From Sphingomonas sp. IC081 (GTDB taxonomy: Bacteria; Pseudomonadota; Alphaproteobacteria; Sphingomonadales; Sphingomonadaceae): 64,000 nt of DNA. The position numbers and the translations under genes are program-made. The DNA lies in contig NZ_CP029762.1 in assembly GCF_006874585.1 (NCBI RefSeq), positions 341,922 through 405,921 on the forward strand, in the 5' to 3' direction. Positions 51,701 through 59,126 of this stretch are shown in pieces. The notes under the pieces are model-generated. The model saw only the letters and a program-made list of their open reading frames with translations, searched no databases and was not told where the DNA came from. Position 1 is the first letter of the stretch. Every line of letters starts with the position of its first letter.

Positions 51701-54474
51701 TCCAGCGCATCCCCGATCAGCGTCAGGTTCACGGCGGCGGCGATGCCCCACTGCGCGGCGTCGTTGGTGGAAACTTCGGCGATCTCGTCCACCGGCTTGA
51801 GCACCGTGGCCCCGGTGACCTTGTGTGCCCCGCGCGACTGGTCGCGGCCTTCGCGGTCGCCCGCGCCGAAGAATTCGCCCCAGGCACGCCGGACCAGTTC
51901 CGGCTTGCCGAGTTGCACCCCGGCATAGGCGGTGTAGCGCGAATGCGCCTGCGTCAGCGCGCGGCCCTTGCCCGATGCGCCGGTGCGGGCGCGGAACTCC
52001 GCCTCGGGGGCGTTGTAGAGCTCGCAGTATTCCAGCCAGGTCTTGCGGAAGGCCGGTTCGTCCACGAGCTCCAGCAGTTCGGCGGTGATCTCGAACACGC
52101 CGAACACGCCGTTGAGGTGGCTCATGTTGACCTCCTTGCCGCCCCCCACGAAGCGGCCGGAGGCGAGATCGAACGCGCCGCCGCCCGCCAGCCAGCCCTT
52201 GGGCAACGCGGCGATGGAGCGCATTCCGGCCACGATGCGGTCGCGCCAGCGGGTGTCGCGCGTGCGCTCCCACTCGGTCAGCCAGGCGCCCAGCAGCGAG
52301 CCCCAGACGGTGCCGAACTGCATGAAGATCTGGCCCTCGGGCAGCGGCTGGTCGGCCACCACCGCGCCGGTTCCGGCGAGCGGTTCGGCCCGGTGCAGCA
52401 CCTTGCGGCCGATGTCGACGGTCTTGAGCGCATGATCGCTGTCCACCAGGGCGCGCATCAGGTCGCCGCAGCGCTCGTCGGTGGTGAGGTAATAGTAGAA
52501 ACGGCGATAGGCGGCGTTGGAGATGCGCGGCTGCTTCGAACTGTCCGCCCAGTGCTGCACGCCGTGGCGGGTGCCCAGGCCCTTGAAGCGGCCGGCATGG
52601 TAGACGTCGACCTCGCCGGTGTGGCGGGTCATCGCCTCGGCAAGCCGGAACACGTCGGCGCGGCCCGTGCGCAGGAAGCCGTACCACAGCCACATGTCGG
52701 TCGACAGTTCGCTGTTGTCCCAGGCGAAACCGCCGATGTCGTAGCGCCACACGTGCCGGTCGTTGTCATAGCTGTGCATGACGTCGCCGTAGTTCCAGAA
52801 GCCGTACCAGCGCCGCTGCTCGACTTGCCCGATGTAGAAATCGAGTTCCTGTTTCGCGCGCGCCTCGATCTTGCCGCGCAGCGCCCCTCCCGCGGCGATC
52901 GGGCTCCACGGCCCGAACAGCCCGGCCGCGTGGACCCGCGCGACATTGGGGACGAGGCGCGGCGGGGTGGCAAGGCCCTTGCCCATGTGCGCCAGTCGTT
53001 CGCGCGGCGGCGTGGCGGGCAGCGCCCAGATGCGGAATTCGGTGGTCCGCGCGATCCCGGAGGCATCGCCCCAGCCGGGTTCATAATCCTCATACGTCAC
53101 GTCGAGGCCGCGGTTCTGCGCCTCGTAACTCTCCATGCCCATGACGTCGTGATAGAAGCGCAGGTCCATCGCCGGGGCATCGGGGGCGTGGTACCAGATC
53201 GTGAAGCGCGCGGTGTCCCCGGCGGCATCGGCGATGTCGAGGCCGACCGGGCAGCGCTGCCAAAAGTCGTGCATGCCGAAGGCGACCCCGCCCGAGGGGC
53301 TGCCGACATAACCCAGCCCCGGTGCGCGCCCGGCGGTGTCGACGTCTACCCAGCCGCAGCCCGGCCGGGTGCGCTTGACGATGGTAAAACCGTCCGAATT
53401 GGGTTGGCGCAGGCGGAAATCGCCCCAAGCCGGGATATATTCGAGGTTCTGGCGCACCGCCGCGCCCATCTGGTCGAGCGGAGGGACGGCCTCGCCCGCC
53501 ACTTGTGCGTCGCGGAAAGCCTTGCCGGGATCGCGGCGCAGGCCGGTCAGCGGGCGCACCGCCTCGCCCCAGAGGCCGCCATTCTCGCCCGCGAAACGGA
53601 CGTGGCGGTCATGCAGCGCGCCGCGCATCGGCACGCCGCCCTCCAGGGCCAGTCCGCGAATGAAACGTGTGGCCGGGTCGCCGTCGAAGATCATCGAGTG
53701 GACCAGCCGCACGCTGTCCGATCCGGCGTGGAAGTAGAGGCGGACGCAGAAGGGCATCCAGTCGCCCGCACTGTCGCTCGCCTCACCGCGATGGCGGCCG
53801 TCGAGCTTGATGACGGCGCGGATCGGGCCGCTCTGTTCGACCGTCGCGCTGTCGATGCTGCTGGTCCAGCGGGTCAGCCCAGGGGCGCCGTCCTCGTCGT
53901 CGGCGCGGTCCTGCGCGCTGGCGAGCAGGCGCACCGATTGCAGCACTTGCGCCGAACCGACGTTCGCGGAGCGGATCAGCGCCTCGCCCGAACGGCCGAC
54001 CGTCCAGACGGTCTGCCCCACGGTGACGGTGATGGCATCGCCTGCCTCGCGCAGGGAAAGCGTCTGTGCGGGCCGGGCGCTGCCGGGCGCGACGCGCAGG
54101 GAACCGGCGCGGGCGCCGTTGGCGGCGGCCGCGTGCCCGGTCCACTTGATCGAGCCGTCGGGCCACCAGGCCATGGGCCATGTCTGCAGCGCCTCGCGGG
54201 TGCCGCCGGCGCCTTCGAGAACGTAACCGCGCCTGTCGAATCGGGTGCCGCGCGGCCAGGGCTGGCCCCATGACTGGCCTTCGTGGGCGAAAGGCGCGCT
54301 GCCATCGAGCCATACCACGTCGTCGCCCGGTGCGATGCCGGAACCCAGCGGCTCCAGTGCGCCTGCGGGAGCGGCCTTGGCCTGCCCGGCGGTGAGCGCC
54401 ATCGACGAGACGACGGCCGAGGTTGCCAGACTTTGCGCCAACATCTCGCGGCGGCTCCAGACCAGCTTGCTCAT
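51697..54474 (-). CDS. Exo-rhamnogalacturonan lyase-like protein (PL26, PcRGLX/YetA family)
   Basis: A 925-residue exported protein. ATG 54474 was chosen because GGGAG is 5 nt upstream; the next ATG upstream contains that site. The leader has twin arginines (SRREMLAQSLATSAVVSSMA). An N-terminal beta-sandwich (about 30-280), a second beta domain (about 290-500) and a C-terminal (alpha/alpha) toroid (about 530-920, with NYGDVMHSYDNDRHVWRYDIGG and FAWDNSELSTDMWLWYGFLRTG) fit the three-domain PcRGLX/YetA layout. Family enzymes release unsaturated galacturonosyl-rhamnose from RG-I ends, the substrate of the cytoplasmic GH105 at 24213. Its promoter carries the motif found before the TonB receptor at 14746. 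Confidence 0.88.
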   Translation of the reverse strand: MSKLVWSRREMLAQSLATSAVVSSMALTAGQAKAAPAGALEPLGSGIAPGDDVVWLDGSAPFAHEGQSWGQPWPRGTRFDRRGYVLEGAGGTREALQTWPMAWWPDGSIKWTGHAAAANGARAGSLRVAPGSARPAQTLSLREAGDAITVTVGQTVWTVGRSGEALIRSANVGSAQVLQSVRLLASAQDRADDEDGAPGLTRWTSSIDSATVEQSGPIRAVIKLDGRHRGEASDSAGDWMPFCVRLYFHAGSDSVRLVHSMIFDGDPATRFIRGLALEGGVPMRGALHDRHVRFAGENGGLWGEAVRPLTGLRRDPGKAFRDAQVAGEAVPPLDQMGAAVRQNLEYIPAWGDFRLRQPNSDGFTIVKRTRPGCGWVDVDTAGRAPGLGYVGSPSGGVAFGMHDFWQRCPVGLDIADAAGDTARFTIWYHAPDAPAMDLRFYHDVMGMESYEAQNRGLDVTYEDYEPGWGDASGIARTTEFRIWALPATPPRERLAHMGKGLATPPRLVPNVARVHAAGLFGPWSPIAAGGALRGKIEARAKQELDFYIGQVEQRRWYGFWNYGDVMHSYDNDRHVWRYDIGGFAWDNSELSTDMWLWYGFLRTGRADVFRLAEAMTRHTGEVDVYHAGRFKGLGTRHGVQHWADSSKQPRISNAAYRRFYYYLTTDERCGDLMRALVDSDHALKTVDIGRKVLHRAEPLAGTGAVVADQPLPEGQIFMQFGTVWGSLLGAWLTEWERTRDTRWRDRIVAGMRSIAALPKGWLAGGGAFDLASGRFVGGGKEVNMSHLNGVFGVFEITAELLELVDEPAFRKTWLEYCELYNAPEAEFRARTGASGKGRALTQAHSRYTAYAGVQLGKPELVRRAWGEFFGAGDREGRDQSRGAHKVTGATVLKPVDEIAEVSTNDAAQWGIAAAVNLTLIGDALE

Positions 54475-54494
54475 GCTCTCTCCCATTTTGAGCG

Positions 54495-54510
54495 ATGTCT
54501 TATGTGGGAT
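54495..54510 (-). promoter_or_regulatory. Operator candidate upstream of the PL26 lyase
   Basis: ATGTC (54495-54499) directly joined to TTATGTGGGAT (54500-54510). Both words occur in the same order before the TonB receptor (17727-17745), where three extra bases separate them. The site lies 21-36 nt upstream of the start codon. Confidence 0.55.
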
Positions 54511-54647
54511 GGTATTTCATCATGTGGTCTTTATCGTCAACCGCTAGCGAAAGAAAAAAGTGCCCCATGCGGCGCGGCGGGATCCGTTGCGCGCGTGTTC
54601 CGGCAGGTCTTGCCGCGATTGCCTTCGGAAGGAGGAGTGCCATGCAA

Positions 54648-54663
54648 ATCAATTTGTATTGAT
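54648..54663. promoter_or_regulatory. ATCAAT-N4-ATTGAT palindrome between GntR and PL26
   Basis: ATCAAT-TTGT-ATTGAT is a perfect 6-bp dyad in the 246-bp gap downstream of the GntR gene and upstream of PL26. A TCAAT-N6-ATTGA dyad occurs in the GntR promoter (55433-55448). Both are candidate sites for that regulator. Confidence 0.5.
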
Positions 54664-54720
54664 GCACTCAATTTTGCCATGCGAAGCGTTGGAGCAGGTG
54701 CGCGGCGCGTGCCAATCCTT

Positions 54721-55377
54721 TCAGCGTAATCCGAACAGCTTGGCGCGCAGTGCCCGCAAGTGCTCGCGCATGGCGGTTTCGGCCGCTTGCGGGTCGTGCT
54801 TCCGGATCGCCTCGACGACCTTGTTGTGCTCGTTGTCGGTGTTTTCCTTCGGGCCGGGTTCCGCCCCGAAAACCTGGTCGATCCGCCGATCGAGCGTGAA
54901 CTTCATCTGGGCGCGGAGCGTATCGTAAAGCGTCACCAGCAGGACGTTGTGGGTGGCCTGCGCGATCGTGCGGTGCAGCTTTTCGTCCAGCCGTTTCCAC
55001 TGCAGCATCGAGTGTGACAGTGCCATTTCGGCCAGGCATGCGTCCATCGCCGCGAGATCTTCGGGCACGGCGTGGATGGCCGCTTCGGCCGCCAGCTGCG
55101 GTTCGAGCACGCCGCGTGCATGCAGGATATCGTCGACGCTGAAGTTCGCCGCCACGGCGAGGGGTTCGATGAACTGCCGCGGGCCGATGAACGTGCCCTT
55201 GCCGACATGGCGCCAGATCGCGCCCTCGCTCTCGAGGTGCTTGAGCAGGGTTCGCAGGCGGCCGCGGGTTACGCCGAGTTCCTCGCTCAGACGCGGTTCG
55301 GGCGGCAAGCGCTCCTCGCCGCGCTCGATGGTCTCGTCGAGCAGGGCGCGCAGCCGGACTAGGTCTTGATCGGACAC
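54721..55377 (-). CDS. GntR-family regulator (FadR/FCD subfamily)
   Basis: A 218-residue regulator. GTG 55377 is chosen because AAAGGAG lies just upstream and the sequence then starts at the winged helix (VRLRALLDETIERGEERLPPEPRLSEELGVTRGRLRTLLKHLESEGAIW). The FCD effector domain (about 80-210) has the LDEKLHRTIAQATHN and HNKVVEAIRKHDPQAAETAM helices. It lies between PL26 and the OCD-DHDPS-ALDH operon, from which it is divergent; either side could be its target. Two TCAAT-type dyads flank it. Confidence 0.92.
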   Translation of the reverse strand: MSDQDLVRLRALLDETIERGEERLPPEPRLSEELGVTRGRLRTLLKHLESEGAIWRHVGKGTFIGPRQFIEPLAVAANFSVDDILHARGVLEPQLAAEAAIHAVPEDLAAMDACLAEMALSHSMLQWKRLDEKLHRTIAQATHNVLLVTLYDTLRAQMKFTLDRRIDQVFGAEPGPKENTDNEHNKVVEAIRKHDPQAAETAMREHLRALRAKLFGLR

Positions 55378-55432
55378 GGAAAGCTCCTTTGCGGCCGAGG
55401 TACCACAATGCCGGACAGCTGAGGATAGCAAA

Positions 55433-55448
55433 TCAATAATCAGATTGA
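55433..55448. promoter_or_regulatory. TCAAT-N6-ATTGA dyad in the GntR/OCD divergent promoter
   Basis: TCAAT-AATCAG-ATTGA lies in an AT-rich stretch 56 nt before the GntR start and 80 nt before the OCD start. It is similar to the dyad at 54648-54663, suggesting autoregulation. Confidence 0.45.
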
Positions 55449-55527
55449 CATGCTTCAATAGTGAAATTATTCGCCGCAAAAGTTACGCAGGCCATGGCCC
55501 TGCGGCGCAGGGCCGGGAGAGGGCATC

Positions 55528-56532
55528 ATGCAGCGCGAATTGTACGAGACCCTGGTCCTGTCGGATCACGAGGTGAGGTCGGTCTTCGATTGGACCGGGG
55601 CGGTGGCCGCGCTGGGCGCGGCTTATGCAGCGCCCTTGGCGGAGGCGGGGTTCCCGCCAAGGACAATGGCGCGTGGAGAAGGGGTGTGGCTGCGTTCGCT
55701 GACCGGGATCATGCCGGGGCAGGCGGTCATGGGGGCCAAGCTGATCGCCGCTTCGCCCGTGGCTGGGGCGGCGTCCTACCTCATTTCGCTGTTCGACGGG
55801 CAGACGATGGCGCTCGATGCCTTGCTCGACGGCAATGCCATCACCGGCTTTCGCACGGCGGCCACGTCGGCGCTGGCCGCGCGGCGGCTGCTTGCCCAGT
55901 CACGGCCGCGCGTGGCGGTGATCGGTTCCGGCTTCGAGGCGCGGACCCATCTCGAGGCGCTGGCACAGTCGGGACCGCTCGCACAGGTGCTGGTCTTCAG
56001 CCCGCGCGAAGCCAGCCGGGCCGCGTTCTGTGCGGCCATGGCGGAAAAGGGCATCGCGGTGACGGCAGCCGCCAGCGCCGAAGCGGCAGTGGCGGCCAGC
56101 GATCTCGTGATCTGTGCGGCGCGGTCGCGCGACGAGACGCCGACACTGCTCGGCCGCTGGCTGCGCCCGGGCATGACCGTTGTCTCGATCGGCTCGACGC
56201 TGCCCGAGCAGCGCGAGATCGATTCCGTGGCGGTTGCGCGCGCCGACCTCATCGTCGCGGACATGGTCGAGGAAGTCGCCCATGACACCGGCGACATGAT
56301 CGCCGCACACAGCGAAGGCGTGGCCTTTGCCGACAAGCTGGTGTCCCTCGCGGAGGTGGTCGGCGGCCGGCACTCCGGGCGCGGCGATGCGCGCCAGATC
56401 ATGCTCTACAAGTCGGTGGGCGGGGCGATCCAGGACCTCGCCGTGGCCGGGATGTGCGCCGCGCGGGCCCGGCGGCTCGGGATCGGTTCGACCATTCCAG
56501 CACCGATCCGTCCCGTTTCGAAAGGCAAGTGA
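55528..56532 (+). CDS. Ornithine cyclodeaminase / mu-crystallin family oxidoreductase
   Basis: A 334-residue NAD(P)-dependent enzyme of the OCD/mu-crystallin family. Substrate domain at the ends (LFDGQTMALDALLDGNAITGFRTAATSALAARRL) and a Rossmann domain in the middle (RVAVIGSGFEARTHLEALA). Members include ornithine cyclodeaminase, alanine dehydrogenase, pyrroline-2-carboxylate reductase and opine-type dehydrogenases, which cannot be separated from sequence alone. It is the first gene of a three-gene block with a DHDPS-like and an aldehyde dehydrogenase gene (38 and 11 nt gaps). Confidence 0.88.
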   Translation: MQRELYETLVLSDHEVRSVFDWTGAVAALGAAYAAPLAEAGFPPRTMARGEGVWLRSLTGIMPGQAVMGAKLIAASPVAGAASYLISLFDGQTMALDALLDGNAITGFRTAATSALAARRLLAQSRPRVAVIGSGFEARTHLEALAQSGPLAQVLVFSPREASRAAFCAAMAEKGIAVTAAASAEAAVAASDLVICAARSRDETPTLLGRWLRPGMTVVSIGSTLPEQREIDSVAVARADLIVADMVEEVAHDTGDMIAAHSEGVAFADKLVSLAEVVGGRHSGRGDARQIMLYKSVGGAIQDLAVAGMCAARARRLGIGSTIPAPIRPVSKGK

Positions 56533-56570
56533 TCGCCCCAGTTCTCTAAAACCTTCGGAGAGTTCGCAGC

Positions 56571-57581
56571 ATGCCCGTCTACACCAAGTCCGAAGCCCGT
56601 GCCTGGGCGCGCGAGAAGATGCTGGGGGTCGCCAATGTCGTGATCCCGACCGTGACCGGCGATTGCACCGCCCTCAACGAACAGGCTGCCCGCCACGATG
56701 TCGAGACAACGATCGCGCACGGCTTCGTGGGGGCGCTTGCCTGTTCCGAAGTGGTGATGTCGATGGAAGAGTACCGGCGTTTCGTCGAGGTGATGGTGGA
56801 GCAGGCGGCGGGACGGATCTTCGTGGTCCACCACGCGGTGTTCAACACGCTGGAGGACAACATCGTCGCCGCGCGGCTTGCCGCGGAGGCGGGTGCGGAG
56901 CTTGTCCTGCTCGGTTATCCGCCCTGCTTTTACCCCCAGTCGCTGGAAGAGGTCTACGCCTATACCAAGGCGTTCTGCGACGCGACCGACCTTGCCGTGA
57001 TGCTGTTCCCGATCCCGACCTGGGGTTTTGGCCGGTTCAGCCCGATCGACATGCCGGTCGATCTCCTGCGCCGCCTTGTCGACGATTGCCCCAATGTCGT
57101 GGCGATCAAGGCCGAGGGCGGCATGCCGCATATCATGGGACCGATCGAGGTGCACCGCGCCTTTCAGGACGAGGTGGTGATCTCCTTCCCGATGGAGCAC
57201 GAATTCATCCCGCTCGCCCAGCTGATCGACGTGCCCTTCTGCGGTACCAATTTCTCGGCCTTTTTCGGGCCGGTACTGCCGCGCGTGTTCGACATGATCC
57301 GCGAGCGCCGCTTTGACGAGGCGACGGCGGAATTTCACCGCATCGATCCTGCCCGCAAGGCGTTCGCCAGCGTGCCGCAGGCCGGAGGCGGCCTGATCAA
57401 CCGCTTGTTGTGGAAGTACGAGGGCTGGCTGCAGGGCTACAACGGCGGCCCGCTGCGCCATCCCACCGCCCGGGTCTACCAGCGCGACATGGCGGCGCTG
57501 CGGCGCGGCCAGGAAGCGGCCGGGCTCGATCCCACCCCCGATGCCGACGCGCTGTTTTTTGTCGGTCGCAACCCCGCCTGA
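56571..57581 (+). CDS. Dihydrodipicolinate synthase-superfamily enzyme with atypical active site
   Basis: A 336-residue class-I aldolase-like TIM barrel. The Schiff-base Lys180 is present in VVAIKAEGG and the framework matches DHDPS/N-acetylneuraminate lyase proteins. The usual tyrosines are replaced: the PPYY segment reads GYPPCFYP, and the YNxP segment reads MLFPIPTWGF, with Phe where the proton-relay Tyr normally stands. The C-terminal 60 residues are longer than usual (QGYNGGPLRHPTARVYQRDMA). Function unknown: it could be an aldolase, dehydratase or hydratase for a keto acid. Its neighbours suggest a product that the following dehydrogenase oxidises. Confidence 0.85.
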   Translation: MPVYTKSEARAWAREKMLGVANVVIPTVTGDCTALNEQAARHDVETTIAHGFVGALACSEVVMSMEEYRRFVEVMVEQAAGRIFVVHHAVFNTLEDNIVAARLAAEAGAELVLLGYPPCFYPQSLEEVYAYTKAFCDATDLAVMLFPIPTWGFGRFSPIDMPVDLLRRLVDDCPNVVAIKAEGGMPHIMGPIEVHRAFQDEVVISFPMEHEFIPLAQLIDVPFCGTNFSAFFGPVLPRVFDMIRERRFDEATAEFHRIDPARKAFASVPQAGGGLINRLLWKYEGWLQGYNGGPLRHPTARVYQRDMAALRRGQEAAGLDPTPDADALFFVGRNPA

Positions 57582-57592
57582 AAGGACGCGCC

Positions 57593-59089
57593 ATGGAACA
57601 ACCCGTAACCTTGCCGCTGGCCGATCCCGATCTGCTGCGCCAGGCGATGCTGATCGGCGGCGCCTGGCTGCCCGCCGACAGCGGCGAAACCATCGATGTC
57701 CGCAATCCCGCCAATGGCGAACTCATCGCGCGTGTCCCGAAAGCCGGGGCGGCGGAAACCCGGCGCGCGGTGGCGGCGGCAGAGCAGGCGCTTCCTGCCT
57801 GGCGGGCCATGCTCGCCAAGCAGCGCAGCGTGATCCTGCGCCGCTTCTTCGAACTGATGCTGCGTCACGCGGACGACCTGGCCCTGCTGATCACCTCGGA
57901 ACAGGGCAAGCCGCTGGCCGAGGCGCGCGGCGAGGTGCTCTATGCCGCCAGTTTTGCGGAATGGTTCGCCGAGGAAGCCAAGCGCGTGGATGGCGAGATC
58001 ATTCCGCAGAACCTCGACGGGCGCCGGATCCTGGTGCAGAAGGTGCCGGTCGGGGTCTTTGCCGCGATCACGCCGTGGAATTTCCCGGCGGCCATGATCA
58101 CCCGCAAGGCCGCTCCCGGCTGGGCGGCGGGCTGCACCGGGGTGATCAAGCCCGCGAGCCAGACGCCGCTGACCGCGCTGGCGCTCGGCGTGCTGGCCGA
58201 GCGCGCCGGGCTGCCGGCCGGGGTCTGCAATGTCGTCACCGGGGCGGCCGGGGCGATCGGCGGCGAACTGACGGCCAATCCGGCGGTGCGCAAGCTCTCG
58301 TTCACCGGGTCGACCGAGATCGGTGCGCTGCTGCTGGCGCAGTGCGCGCCGGGCATCAAGCGGACCAGCATGGAACTGGGCGGCAATGCGCCGTTCATCG
58401 TGTTCGACGATGCCGATCTCGAGACGGCGGTGGCGGCGGCGATGATGGCGAAGTTCCGCAACAGCGGCCAGTCCTGCATCGGCGCCAACCGGTTTCTCGT
58501 GCAGGACGGCATCTACGACGCCTTTGCCGAGCGGCTGGCTGCCGAGACCGCCAGGCTCGTCGTTGCCCCCGGAACCGTGCCCGGCAGCGCGATCGGCCCG
58601 CTGATCGACGCGGCGGCGGTTGCCAAAGTCGAGGAACATGTCGGCGACGCTCTGGCGCGCGGTGCGCAGCTTGCTTGCGGCGGGCATCGTCATGCGCTTG
58701 GCGGCACGTTCTTCGCGCCGACGGTGCTGAAAGACGTGCCGCGCGACGCGAAGATTTTTGCCGAGGAAACCTTCGGTCCGGTCGCCCCGCTCTTCCGTTT
58801 CGCCGCGGAGGAGGAGGCGGTGGCGCTGGCCAACGATACGCCCTTCGGCCTTGCCGCCTATGTCTGCGCGCGCGACATGGGGCGCATCTTCCGCGTGGTG
58901 GAAGGGCTGGAGTTCGGCATGGTCGGCGTCAACGAGGGGCTGATCTCCACTGAAGTGGCGCCGTTCGGCGGCGTCAAGGCATCGGGCCTCGGGCGCGAGG
59001 GGGCGGCGGTCGGCATCGAGGAGTACCTCGAGATGAAGTACGTGGCGCTCGGCGGCATCCGGGCAGAGGCACCCGCCGCGCGGGCTTGA
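57593..59089 (+). CDS. NAD(P)+-dependent aldehyde dehydrogenase, succinate/2-oxoglutarate-semialdehyde type
   Basis: A 498-residue ALDH of the GabD-like group. Rossmann part includes ITPWNFPAAMITRKAAPGWAAGC; catalytic Glu261 lies in SMELGGNAPFIVFDDAD and catalytic Cys295 in NSGQSCIGANRF; the end has EVAPFGGVKASGLGREG. Such enzymes oxidise succinate semialdehyde, glutarate semialdehyde or 2-oxoglutarate semialdehyde; one known 2-oxoglutarate-semialdehyde class is related to GabD. It would complete the KdgD route to 2-oxoglutarate or the unknown route of its own operon (inference). It starts 11 nt after the DHDPS-like gene. Confidence 0.9.
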   Translation: MEQPVTLPLADPDLLRQAMLIGGAWLPADSGETIDVRNPANGELIARVPKAGAAETRRAVAAAEQALPAWRAMLAKQRSVILRRFFELMLRHADDLALLITSEQGKPLAEARGEVLYAASFAEWFAEEAKRVDGEIIPQNLDGRRILVQKVPVGVFAAITPWNFPAAMITRKAAPGWAAGCTGVIKPASQTPLTALALGVLAERAGLPAGVCNVVTGAAGAIGGELTANPAVRKLSFTGSTEIGALLLAQCAPGIKRTSMELGGNAPFIVFDDADLETAVAAAMMAKFRNSGQSCIGANRFLVQDGIYDAFAERLAAETARLVVAPGTVPGSAIGPLIDAAAVAKVEEHVGDALARGAQLACGGHRHALGGTFFAPTVLKDVPRDAKIFAEETFGPVAPLFRFAAEEEAVALANDTPFGLAAYVCARDMGRIFRVVEGLEFGMVGVNEGLISTEVAPFGGVKASGLGREGAAVGIEEYLEMKYVALGGIRAEAPAARA

Positions 59090-59126
59090 CCAACCTGCGA
59101 TACGTCAAGCCCCACGCAGGTCGGTG

